64,000 nt of DNA from Parapristionchus giblindavisi (taxonomy: Eukaryota > Nematoda > Chromadorea > Rhabditida > Diplogasteridae), in contig CALSFV010000655.1 of NCBI GenBank assembly GCA_943737045.1, positions 186,001 to 250,000 of the forward strand, written 5' to 3'. Position numbers and translations under genes: made by a program. This document shows positions 1-12,372 of this stretch, in pieces (position 1 is the stretch's first letter; each line of letters begins with the position of its first letter). The notes beneath the pieces were generated by a model. The model was given only the letters and a program-made list of their open reading frames with translations. It was not told the DNA's origin and made no database searches.

Positions 1-42
1 CGATCGATATTGTCGATACCGTAATCCCAAAAGTTACCGTAT

Positions 43-3000
43 CTAGCTCCTTCTGTTCAAGATACTGTACTACCACATACCTGGACTCGTGTCGTCGATC
101 CCTGCCTTCGTAGTCGCCAGACTCACGACGATGCATCATCTGTAAGCAGATTCATACGATAATGTCACCTCTAATCAATCAATCAATAAATCAGTCAATC
201 AAGCAATCAATAAATCGATCGATCAATAAAACAATAAACCAATCGATCAATCAATAAATCTCCAACTTACATCTCCATAATGATCCCCTCCTCCTCCTCT
301 ATGCATCAGTGGAGCAGGTCTACCCATGCCTCCTCTTCCTCCTCCACCCATATGAGGACCTCCTCCTCCATACGGTCCGCCGCCCATACGATTGCCGTAC
401 TATAAGATACTCGTATTACAATACAAAGACCATTGTTTCAGCAAATTCAACTGTTGGCGGATGGATACCTCCACTATATGACAGTATAGTCAAGGTGTGT
501 GAAGGTGATTAAAAAGTAAAGAAATACTGTAGACAAGTCATCAATAAACATTTTGCATTATAAAGAAAGATACAAAAGGGGAGACTAAAAATGGGTTGTG
601 TTACAGTTTATAAGAAATAAAACTTTAAAGAATTAATTAATTAAATGTAGTTAATCTAGTATTACCATGGGTGGTGGTCCGGCGCCAGTCTGGAAGTTTG
701 GCGGTGGCATCATCATCGGATTGAATCCCGGCGGTGGCATGGCCGTGTTGGGCATGACGCCAGCGGCTGGCTGACCCGCTTGTGGCGGAGGAACGCGCAT
801 GCCTGGTGGAGGCATCGAGGGATCGAATCTGAAAAATATATAGATGTAATGTTTCTATAAACAAAAAAATATCAATTGCGACAAGTACTAGAGTACATTT
901 GAATGATTTTTCATAATATAGTTCATATTTAAATGGTTAAATTGACACATTTTAGTTGCATTTTGGAAGCATATTTATCCTGTAAAAGTGTAGCAAAACG
1001 GCCGATTCTGCCACTAGGAAAAAGGAAAAAGGACTATAGCACAGTCCACATTTTGCATACCCTGGTGGCGGCATGCTCAGATCGATCATGGGCGCGGCGC
1101 CTGGGGGAGCGCCCAGTGTCGGAATGGTCTGCATGGCACCGGCGACCGGAGGAGGACCAGAGATGATGGGCGAGGTCGGCTCATCTGAGCCTACAAACGA
1201 GAATGGGATTAGTTAATCGATAGGCGCATGTGGGCGGGCATTGCCGCTGGAAATGAAAATCGGAGGGTCGGAAGCAAAAATGGAGCATTTATACGTCATT
1301 TTGAGTGATTTTTTTTGGAAAATCGGGGGGTCGGGTGCCAAAAATCGGGGGTGTATTGCCGTTAGCAGCAGTGGTGCCCACGTATGGATAGGCGGAATCT
1401 AGCAGGGAATTAAGCGGTTGCCCCCACATTGTGGGTACGGGTCAGTTTATAAATTGGTTGGCTTATAAAATCGGATCACTTTCAATGTTCTTACATCTTT
1501 GGATGCATGATAAATTAAGTTAAATTAATAAATTAAATAAATGATAAACACTTTTGCAGATTTCAGCCACAAGGAGAGAAAGTGAGTTTATAACAACTAC
1601 GGGTCAGTTTATCCGTTCTAAAACTGCTTATAGCACTAAAAATGGATGGAAGCCGTGTACCTGGTGGTGCGGGTTCGGGTCCACTCTTGATCGACGTATT
1701 CGAGTGATCCGCTGTCGCTCCGCCCACTACAAAGAAATTTATATTTCATTGGGATAATTCGAAGTACTATGTGTTCATAATGTGACCATTGGCCGTATGC
1801 AAGAACAACGGGAAAACCGTTTTCCGGCAAAATGAGACGTCATTAGCGTAGGCGGAGGATTTTTGGAAAACACCTCCGCCTACGCTAGTGACGTCACATT
1901 TTCCCGGAAAACGGTTCTTGCATACGGACACATATCAATAGCCAATGTAAAATAGAACTATCATATTATTATTTTATTAAATTTAAATCGTAATTCACTT
2001 GTTGAAACATCCTTATGATGTATGATAAATAAATATTAAAAGAAACAAAAGAAATGTGAGAAAAAAATTAGAGCCCAGGTACTTCAATGTTTCACACTTT
2101 ACATATCACGCCAAAACGTTTTGCATTTACAATTTTATCTAGAACTTCACATAAATCAACTCACTAGTAGGAATCATCATGGGTGGCGGTCGACTGAAAT
2201 CGGGCGCGCCTCCCAGCGTCGGAATGGTCGTTGCGCCACCACCAGTGATCAGCGTCCGAATCACGTTGTTGCTGCCACCCTGCAAGCACCGCTGAGATTA
2301 CGCGCACAGTGCTTACACGGTATTGCCCATATCTACCGTATCTACCGTACCCTAATCATCACGATCTACCGTATAGCTACCGTAACCACTTATGCTGCCC
2401 ATAATCTATACCATATTATGATCATCATTGTCATTTCGTCTATTCTGATATCTCCTCGTATTGTCCACGAGTACCTTGTTCACACCGCCGCTCGGATCGA
2501 ATGTGCGAGGCATCGCTGCTGTAAACATTATTGATTGATTTATTGATCCAATGATCAAACTACATCAAGAGACCAAACTACACGCTCTTTTATCGTTGCA
2601 TGTGTAACTTGCAGAGCGCTTCTCACAATCAGATCAGTCCAAACTACAAAAGTGGGCGGAGTCACGTACTGGGTGCGTTTCCGAGCGGATTGGACAACGA
2701 GATGGCGGCCATGATGTGCCGATTGGCCATCTGCTGATTTCCGGCGAACTCGGCTCGCAGCTTCTTCTGACGCTCGCAGTACAGGTTCCAGGTCTCTGCA
2801 AAAGCAGAACGATTGTTGAGAAATAAAGAATAGTTTGAGAAACACGAAACCGCCGGGTCAATTTCTTCCTTGAACCATTTTTGAGACAGCACGGATCGTG
2901 AATGTAACGGAATTTGTTACGTTCGGACAGTTTAAATTTTATAATATACTGACACGGGAAATCTGTAGAATACCAACGCATGGCAAAGAATATTTTGTAA

Positions 3001-6000
3001 TGTGAGATACCATCGACACGAATCTGCCAGGTAATGAATATGATATCCAAAATTGTCGATACGATACAAAACTAAACGAGTTCTTTCGCAACAAACTAGG
3101 TGATTCAATGTTTCCAGCATTCCATAACCCTATATACGAGTGCACTAGTATGCTGTTATGTATACTGTCATAGGTCGAATAGCTAGGTTATCGGGTTTCG
3201 AACTAGATCAGGTTCTTGGATTTTTGTGAAATTTTGGTTCAAAATCCGGTCAGTCTTAGTACTTTATAACATACTTTACGACCTATGACTATAGTGTACC
3301 ATAAGAGTGGGGGTGAATAAAGGTAGGAGTTAGCGATCACTCACCCTCAGTGAATCCATAATTGAAGTAGTCGCTGGGGTCGGCGCCAGGCTTGCGCCAC
3401 GGTTTGTCCTCGGACGACGCCAGATCCATGTCGTACAGTACCTTCAGAGAAATCAACAAATCAATACAGTTCAGTACTTTCTGGGAGAAATCAAGAAAAT
3501 CGATCAGTAAAACGAAAAAAGTAAAACGAGGACGAGTTTTTTCTTTTCTTTTCGTAAATTTTGAGCAGCGCACATGCCGATACCGCGTTGATGCTATTTC
3601 AGGCAGCTTTAATGCATATTCATTTCTAACATAGAAAATAGTTAACTAAAATATATATATGATAATAGTATATGATTAATAATATAGTTAGTTATAGTTA
3701 TATGATTAATTGAAAAAAACAACAATTTGATGGTAAAAATTAATGAAATTTTTAAAAAGACACTTACCAGTCCATCGATAGTGGGCACGTGATCTAGGTC
3801 GATGGCAGGCTTGCCGGCAGGCTGGTGTGTCGTGCGACTGTCCGACTTCTGCAACGAATATCATGCTGCAGGGCATTCAAGGACAGACAGCGTTAGCTAT
3901 GCTGGTGTTCGAAAATAATCGATATACATGCTTCATTCCTATCGATCAATCAATTTATTAAGAGGCATGTTCCCTAAGACTAGATCATATTCGACCACCC
4001 CCGGACACGTGCGCTAGCAATGGGAACTGGGGGTCCATACTTGGGTGTTAGGAGTGTCACCGGCCCTTATTACACAAAACAGCAGAAATTTCCTGTTTGT
4101 GCCCTCAGGCTATTAGAAAAATTAATTTAAGTGCAAAAACGTTTAAAAATCATAATTTCTCAAATTGTTGAGATAAATTCCAAATATCATTTGCGATGCG
4201 TCTGGGGTGCACAGAGCTTGCTAATTGACTATTAGCATCGAATGTGCGTTGACTCCTAAACCACTTTTTTGAATCAAAATTTTTGTTTTTTCGGACATAT
4301 TATCGCTTGTTGTAGATTGCTGCAAAGATTTCCGACCAGGTATTGTAGCCTAAGCAATTCTGCATTGATTTCACTTAAAACCGGGTTCTTCCCGTTAGAC
4401 CATCTTGCCGAAATTTTCGCTCGAATTTCCGTCATCGATGGTTTTCCCGAACAAATGTATTTTCCAAACGTATTTTCCAGACTATTGGTGCGGAATTGTG
4501 GTGTTCACAAAGTTTCGAGGTGAGACGAGTAAAATGACACAAGAAGCCCATCACTTGGAACACTTTGAAAATTTCGATTTTCATGACCCCGGGGTCATGG
4601 TCTGAAAATTTCAAAATTTCTCAAGTTCGAAATGTTTTCATTTATGTGACCTATTGTGAAGTACTAATGATGTGAATAATATTCAGCCAATGCTCAATGG
4701 CTGATCTCTCCTTTCAACCATTTTTTTGAAAATTTTCATTCTGATTGCGTGCGAAAAATCAGAATTGTGTTTGAATCAGTTTCCAACTTGCTTTCTGTAA
4801 CATTCTGTCACAGTACTTTACAATATACATAATCAATATGAAAATAGTTCATTTTCGAAAATTCAGAAAATTAAATTTGAGATCCTACTTTCACGGTAAT
4901 TTTTTAAAATATTGCAGTTTTTGACTCGAATGCTGCGACAATGAGCAAATGACAATGACAATGTGATGTTTCATGATGAGTAAACATATTAGAACTGAAA
5001 TCCCGGCATTCGGCTCACTTTTGAAAAAATCGATTTCCATGACCCCGGGGTCATGGCAAAAAAAATTAATTTTTGAAAATAAACGATTTTCATATTGATT
5101 ATGTATATTGTAAAGTACTATGACAGAATGTTACAGAAAGCAAGTTGGAAACTGATTCAAACACAATTCTGATTTTTCGCCCGCAATCAGAATGATAATT
5201 TTCAAAAAAATGGTTGAAAGGATAGATCAGCCATTGATCATTGGATGAATATAATTCACATCATCAATACTTCACAATAAGCCGCATAAATTAAAACATT
5301 TCAAACTTGAGAAATTTTGAAATTTTCGGACCATGACCCCGGGGTCATGAAAATCGAAATTTTCAAATTGATCCAAGTGATGGGCTTCTTGTGTCATTTT
5401 ACTGGTCTCACCTCGAAACTTTGTGTAGACCACAATTCCGCACCAATCGTTTGGAAAATACGTTTGGGAAATACATTTGTTCGGGAAAACCATCGATGAC
5501 GGAAATTCGAGCGAAAATTTCGGCAAGATGGTCTAACGGGAAGAACCCGGTTTTAAGTGAAATCAATGCAGAATTACTTAGGCTACAATACCTGGTCGGA
5601 AATCTTTGCAGCAATCTACAACAAGCGATAATATGTCCGAAAAAACAAAAATTTTGAGTCAATAAAGTGGTTTAGGAATCAACGCACATTCGATGCTAAT
5701 AGTCAATTAGCAAGCTCTGTGCACCCTAGACGCATCGCAAATGATATTTGGAATTTATCTCAACAATTTGAGAAATTATGATTTTTAAACGTTTTTGCAC
5801 TTAAATTAATTTTTCTAATAGCCTGAGGGCACAAACAGGAAATTTCTGCTGTTTTGTGTAATAAGGGCCGGTGACACTCCTAACACCCAAGTATGGACCC
5901 CCAGTTCCCATTGCTAGCGCACGTGTCCGGGGGTGGTCGAGTCTTAACGACCATCTCTCTTAAAGTACAATACTAGATGAAAGTATCCTATCCTATCATT

Positions 6001-6779
6001 CTATCGATCTACCTATATCTGACATCTACAGGTATACTACTGTAAGTGACAGGCTGGCAAAATCAATCGATCACTGGCCCATACTTACCGTAGCAAACTG
6101 GACGTTCGGTCGGATCTCATCGATTGTGACCTGGACACCGTCCTCATCATCATCGTCGTCGTCAGCGAATGGATTATCTGAATTATTATTATTACGATTA
6201 TGATTATTATTATCAGTGATAGTCTGAGAATGTCCCTGACCATTGATTCAAAGAAAACCGTCAATACATTTATTAATTTTGCGGGTGGGTCTGTCTCACG
6301 GTATGAACCATCTCTAGAATTATTATCGATTTTATATTCAAGGATATCCATACGCATCATACGTGGGCACCCTTTGAAAATTAAAATGGAATGACTGGGG
6401 GTCGCACATTGCCAAGTTGAGGCACATTTTTGAGTGAATTGTTGCTAAATCGAGTACCAAAACATACATTTTTGGTGTCCTTGCCGTTTATTTTTATATG
6501 GAGGGTCGATTTTCGAAATAGGGTGGGTTGATTTTGAAAATTCGTTATTTTTCGCTTACTACACAGATAATTCTTCTCACCTTCCTCTTCATCCTCAATC
6601 GCTCCCTCCTCAGCCTCATCCACCGCCGCGCCTACTTCCTCTCCATTCACTGCTGCCTCCTCGGCCATATCTTGGTCGTCGTGTTCCTCTGGTGCAGCAT
6701 GCTCTTGCTGCTGGTGCTGCAGCTCCTCCTCTTCGCCCTCACCCAACGGTTCCACCTTCACCGACACCACTTCGGTCAT
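43..6779 (-). CDS. FIP1: FIP1-like pre-mRNA 3'-end-processing factor (complete, 13 exons)
   Basis: FIP1 is a CPSF subunit that links poly(A) polymerase and U-rich RNA to the nuclear cleavage/polyadenylation complex. Exons in coding order: 6779-6581, 6177-6089, 3848-3768, 3441-3345, 2795-2670, 2518-2475, 2279-2165, 1726-1661, 1190-1061, 828-666, 399-271, 139-81, 52-43; phases join without a break to 435 aa. Visible parts are an acidic Glu/Asp N-terminus (residues ~10-95), the diagnostic Fip1 motif [20 protein letters not shown] (~residues 133-152), the following [13 protein letters not shown] helix, then a long Pro/Met/Gly-rich half with repeated MPPPG, a Gly-rich stretch, and a short Arg-rich end ([10 protein letters not shown]). 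The ATG directly follows CTTCAG, so this start is probably also a spliced-leader acceptor. The 2.2 kb second intron holds a foldback element. The last coding exon has only 10 nt. It lies downstream of VPS36 on the same strand. Confidence 0.93.
1225..1390. repeat. Dispersed MITE-like repeat, copy 1
   Basis: This FIP1 intron segment resembles 17565-17730 in the TACO1 gene. Both share CCGCTGGAAAT, a doubled 'aaatcggGNGGGTCGG' block, a 'TTGCCG(C)TAGCAGCA' block, and ends resembling inverted GTGGGC(A)GC. It looks like a short non-autonomous transposon remnant; no coding capacity is visible. The borders are approximate. Confidence 0.6.
1793..1927. repeat. Small perfect-type inverted repeat (MITE/foldback, ~135 bp)
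   Basis: The two halves, starting CCGTATGCAAGAAC and ending GTTCTTGCATACGG, are near-perfect reverse complements around a short spacer at about 1858-1874 (inner arms GTAGGCGGAGG / CCTCCGCCTAC). It lies in the FIP1 intron between the exons at 2279-2165 and 1726-1661. No ORF. It would form a long hairpin in the pre-mRNA. Confidence 0.8.
3974..5948. mobile_element. Large foldback (inverted-repeat) element A, ~1.95 kb
   Basis: The left half (from CGACCACCCCCGGACACGTG at 3992) and right half (ending CACGTGTCCGGGGGTGGTCG at 5939) are close reverse complements along almost their whole length, meeting near 4965. The arms are therefore about 950 bp. The match resumes outside an ~11 bp gap (ctaagac / gtcttaa), which sets the outer borders. 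ORFs in one arm recur mirrored in the other and are shadows of the repeat. It occupies most of a FIP1 intron. No transposase-like sequence is seen. A non-autonomous foldback transposon or an inverted duplication would both fit. Confidence 0.85.
6465..6565 (-). repeat. Dispersed ~100 bp repeat, copy 1 (FIP1 first intron)
   Basis: Read on the minus strand this segment (AAATAACGAATTTT ... TCAACCCACCCTATTTCG ... CATATAAA ... AAAATGTATG) is highly similar to plus-strand 58490-58595. The two copies lie about 52 kb apart in an intron and in intergenic DNA, so this is a dispersed repeat family. Confidence 0.7.
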
Positions 6780-7619
6780 CTGAAGGGGATTTTTTTTAAT
6801 TACGAAAAGAAATGGCTAGCCGAAATATACCAATCAGCGTTTCGAGAGCTGTTACGGTATGCCAGAAAAAAAGGTAGAGCGAAAAGATAGAGTACGCAAA
6901 AGTGAGAGAGCACAGACAGCTAGAGTACACTACGGCGAATCACATCGCATTTCTTGGCATTTTGCAAGTTTTTTGTGTTGAAGAAACGCCGTGTACCAAA
7001 AAATGCATCCAAAGATATCAAAAATCAGGTGGAAAACCTGAGCAATCTCACACAAACCAAACAACATTAAAAATATCTATATCTTTATACCGACACTCAA
7101 AAAACGACACTTCATACATGGCTTGGGTCTCGGACGAAAAACCTATAGTTATGGATTGGGGAATACGGTACAAATTGGGCAATATAGCACGACCTCAGAC
7201 CGAATGGAGCAAATAATACAATTGGCAATTTTGATTTACAAAAAAAAACACAATACACTTTAAGTAATGAGACTAGAGTGGAAACACGTGCGTAGGTACA
7301 TGGGAAAAAAGATTTTTGAAAAGTTAGCAAAAGCAAAATAATATAATCAATAAATCAATCAATAACTATGATCTACAGTATATTATGAAATTCACACACA
7401 CAAAACCTTGCTATTTATCTATGTACACAAATGCTACAGCGCGGGCAATATTGATCGATTTCAGCAACTACAGTAATCCACTAGAGACTACAACGAGGGA
7501 TCGCGTCAGAACCGAGATCAGGAAAGAGCCTTGGGCCAGAATACTTGAGGAACCGGGGCTATCAATCGATAACGGTAGAGCTACAGTATGACGAGAGAGG
7601 AGGGTAATCGTGGCGAGAT
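6780..7619. other. Spacer between VPS36 3' end and FIP1 start
   Basis: About 840 bp separate the two co-oriented genes. I see no coding exon; the ORFs at 6902-7216 (+) and 7112-7336 (-) are AT-rich, lack recognisable motifs and have no consistent splice sites. It should contain the VPS36 3' UTR and either the FIP1 promoter or an intercistronic region. The CTTCAG just before the FIP1 ATG is a candidate trans-splice site. Confidence 0.5.
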
Positions 7620-7731
7620 TCAGACGGGGTCGATGAATTTGTTGGGGTAGAAGGCGAGACCTTCGATGGTATCATCACGACAAAGACGACCCGCACTCTC
7701 GGCAGCCAGCAGTCTAAACAATATAAATGAT

Positions 7732-7797
<66 letters not shown>

Positions 7798-10700
7798 TAG
7801 TATATTTTTAAACTTTAAATAAGGTTTACAAAAATTTTCGACCCAATAAATTATAAACTTTTCTAGCAACAATATGAAGTACTGACGACTAAATATTATT
7901 AAATAATAATAATGCTAATAATATCTTACAATATAGTAATAATAATAATAAGTTTAAAAAATCATTAAGAAACATTTAGTGCACGTTTTAGACATGGTAT
8001 GTTAGCATGAGAATTAATCATATCGATTTAAACCAGTTGCATTCGTGTCACAGCGTGATTTCATACCACTGAATTTGCCTTTTCGTTGATTCTGCTTTAG
8101 GCTAGCCGCTCAAACACACTTGTATCAGTTCTACCATACAGCGTGGTGAGAATAATCCTACATCACTATCATCTACCGTACCCTTCCCTCGCAAGTACTA
8201 CTACCGTATAATCTACCGCACCTTTCCATCGCCAGTACTACTACCGTACCCTTCTCTCACCAGTACTACTACCGTATCATCTACCGTACCTTTCCTTCGC
8301 TAAAACTACCGTATGAGCTACCGTACCTTTCCTTCGCCAGTACCACCGTAATGCCCATCAGCCGGCTCAGTTGTGCCGCAGTGAGCGATCCTCCGTTCTC
8401 CTCCACACTGCTCACAGTGGCACCGATGGAAGAGTCGAGAGAGGCCGATCGAAGCTGGACCACGATCACTCCCGATGGGAAACGGGCCATTCTGCAATGA
8501 AAAATCAATACATCACCTTAATTTACATTTTTAAAATCAATATACAATTGGGAAATCAATAATTTCCGATGTAAGGCCATTACAGGATGATATTAATGGT
8601 AGCGCGCCAGCAACGGAAAGATTGTCGATCGAATACGATTACACAACCACATATTGTCTACTAGCTGAAACGCGGATATTACTGGTTCAACGTCTCCGTT
8701 GGGGGACCCAAGCCCAGCATTGCCAATCAATAAACCCCCGAATCAATCAACTCCATATGGGAAACGGGCCATTATGCAATGAAAAATCAATAAATCACGA
8801 CATTTTATATTTTAGAAATCAATATTCCCTATTTCCCATTGTCCATTCTCCCCCATTTTACATTCTCCTTGTGCTAATTTTCTTCATTTAAAGGGACGGT
8901 ATCCCTTGGAGAACTACATGTTCAAATTCGCGGGAGATCCCCATACGGAAAAGTCGAACTAGAATATTTCACAGAAATAAGCAAAAATCGCAACGCAAAG
9001 TGGTGGTGGAACTCGACAGCTACGGCCTTTGAGCGCGCCGTAGACCACTAGGCCATCAATAGACAAATGTTTGCTAGGGAAGTGATATACCTATTCATGA
9101 TCTCTTTGTATTCACTGGTTGTATTATGAGCCTATTCCTTATGCCAATCAACTATCGATTTGCCAAAATCGATTGGATTGGTGGGACAAAATTTCACGTT
9201 CAAACATTTTCGGCATTTCAATCAATATTTTTATGGGAAACTCTCCCTTTAAATCGTCTTTTACTTGCTGAAACATCTTTACGACGTATTATAAATAAAT
9301 AAATAAATAAATAAAATATTCCCCGATGGAAGCAATGGCCATTGTAGAATAAAATTAATGATAGTGCGCCATGACATTGTGCGCTGACAATTAGATTCAA
9401 AGATCAAATACAGCTTCCCAACTCATATATTGTCTACGAGCTGCAACGCGGATATCACTGGTTCAAAGATACAGAATAAGATTAATGATAGGGCGCTATT
9501 ATAAATGACCAGTACGTTGAATCGAAACAATCTCTCAACACACATATTGTCTACGAGCTGAAACGCGGATATCACTGGTTCAAAGATTCCAATCAGGGAA
9601 AGCCCAGCATTTCCAATCAATAAACCCCCGAATCAATCAATAATCCTCACTCCAATGGTCCATTCGTCTTTCCGAGTGCAGTGCACGCGTTGAGCACGTC
9701 TTCCGGCGACAGTAGTTCCATGCCTCGGGCTCGATTGATCCTACAGTACACCTCGGGAAGGGTCATGACGCCTCCGCACTCCTGAACAGGATACGGTGCG
9801 CATGGGATATCGATTTATCGACTTTAGAGAACGATCAGAAAACATTTATGAAGTGCTTTGCACATATACTAACGATATAGGACTCTCTGAACAATAAATT
9901 GTGGCAAACTTGTTCTTTTTGCTAGTGTGTGACAACGACTATAGATTGACCAATTTATCGGAGAAGTATGTTGTCAGACATCAAACAGTATAACAATTGT
10001 TGTCAATGCAATAAATAAATAAATATGGTAACAATTAGTGACTATTTTGTAGGCAGACAACAAAAATAGTAAATTTTGCAGTCAACGAATCTAGTGACAA
10101 CAAAACATGGAAATAATCTTGTCTGACACCAAACTTGTGGAAAATGTTGACCAAAAAATGAATATGGTTTGACAACAAAATGGCCAGAGTTTGTTGTCTG
10201 ACAGCAAAATGAGCTCATTTTGTGACCAACATGCATTCCAGAGAAAAAGAGTCGAATTTGCAGTCCGACAACAAATTCTACTTGCTATTTCAATAAATAT
10301 TGAGTGGATGCATAGATTATCCTAACCTACGACACCTTCCCTATGATCTACAACAAGAACGAGGAAATTAGTACAATACATGGACGAATACAATGATTAT
10401 GATAATTAGTGATGAATCCAATCGAATATAATCGATAAATACGACAATAAATCGATGCTACCTCTTCTCCGACCGTCCGCGTATTTGCATCGATACGTCT
10501 GAACGTCTTCTCGCATGGCTGAACGCTCAAAATTAATTAACGATGAAATATTCTAACTGAACTCCGAATTACGACACAAAACACCAACATAACAGTACAG
10601 GAGGTAAGTAAGGCGATGTACATTGATTCCCAAGTTAAAATAAAGCAGTGATATAATTAAAATATTCAAATAAAAGGAATAAAACTAAATTCGAATTTAT

Positions 10701-12335
10701 TCTACGTTCAGAGCCGGAATAGGAGCCGTTATTTGGGGGAAAATGTTATCTTCCCTAAACAACGGCTCCTGTTCCGGCTCTGAGTAGAATTAATTCGAAT
10801 TTAGTTTTATTCTTGTTATTTGATTATTTTGTTTTAATCTGTGCTGTATTTTCACTTGGGAATCAATGTACATCGCCTTACTTACCTCCTGTACTGTTAT
10901 GTTGGTGTTTTGTGTCGTAATTCGGAGTTCAGTTCGAATATTTCATCGTTAATTAATTTTGAGCGTTCAGCCATGCGAGAAGACGTTCAGACGTATCGAT
11001 GCAAAGGCGCGGGCGGTCGGAGAAGAGGTAGCATCGATTTATTGTCGTATTTATCGATTATATTCGATTGGATTCATCACTAATTATCATAATCATTGTA
11101 TTCGTCCATGTATTGTACTAATTTCCTCGTTCTTGTTGTAGTTCATAGAGAAGGTGTCGTAGGATAAGAAAATCTATGTAATCATTCAATATTAATTGAA
11201 ATATCAAGAAGAATTTGTTGTCGGACAGCAAATTCGAGTCTTTTTCTCGGGAATGCAAGTTGGTCACAAAATGAGCTCATTTTGCTGTCAGACAACAAAC
11301 TCTGTCCATTTTGTTGTCATATTCTTTTTTGGTCGAAATTTTCTTTTTTTTTGTTGTCAGACAAGATTGTTTCCATATTTTGTTGTCACTAGATTCATTT
11401 AGGCTGAATGACTGCAAAATTTACCTTTTTTATTGTCTGACTACAGATCAAGACTTTTCTGTAGTCATTTCACTGCTCTTCTACGTTTGACTAATTTTAC
11501 CCTTTGTTTTGTTGTCTGTCTACAAAATTGTCACTAATTGTTACCATATTTATTTATGACAACAATCTTTATACTTTCTGATGTCTGACAACAAACTTCT
11601 CCGATAAAGTTGTCAATCTTTGTCACACACATGCAAAAAGTACAAGTTTGCCACAATTTATTGTTCAGAGAGTCCTATATGTAAGAGCCCAAAAAACTAT
11701 AAATCAATAGTTTTAATCAAAATTTTAAAAAAGAATGGCTTATTAAATAGGCCAACCTTGAGTGCCGGCGTGAGCACTCCGTTGAGCTCCTCAGCGAGCT
11801 TCTCATAGTAGACGGATCCACCTCCATAGGTCGACTTGGTCACGGGATCGGACACACCGAGTGAGAGCAGATACGATTTGAAGGCGACTGTCTGAAGAGG
11901 GGAGCGGATTTTAGACACCAGAGTCAATTCATGATTTGAGCACTGGTAAAATAGATCAGGGGCAATCTCCATTAAGTTTGGCAAACGGTTTGTCAAACTT
12001 CGGCAAACGTGTCACTAACGAACATTTTCGGAGCTCTCATCGGATTTTTTTTTACGAATTTACTTTTGAGCGATGAATTAGTATTGTAAGCAATGAAGCT
12101 ACTGCAATGGGGAGAGGGCGAGAAAATCGCTCAAAAGTTATGCGATATCGCCGAGGCACATTCCGGTTCCAGCACCATCATACAACAGATTGATTTCATC
12201 GGCAAAATTGGTCCCGTGCAAATATCGCATTTATCATAAAGAAAACAATAAGGTACACCTATTATTTCTTAATTTAAATTATTTGCCATATATTTGTATC
12301 TTATAATAAATGCATTTATAAGTACATATATACAC

Positions 12336-12372
<37 letters not shown>

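Noticed and set aside
4269..5662. Six ORFs of 60-88 codons in foldback A
   Set aside because: They occur as mirrored pairs on both strands because the arms are reverse complements; no motifs and no splice context.
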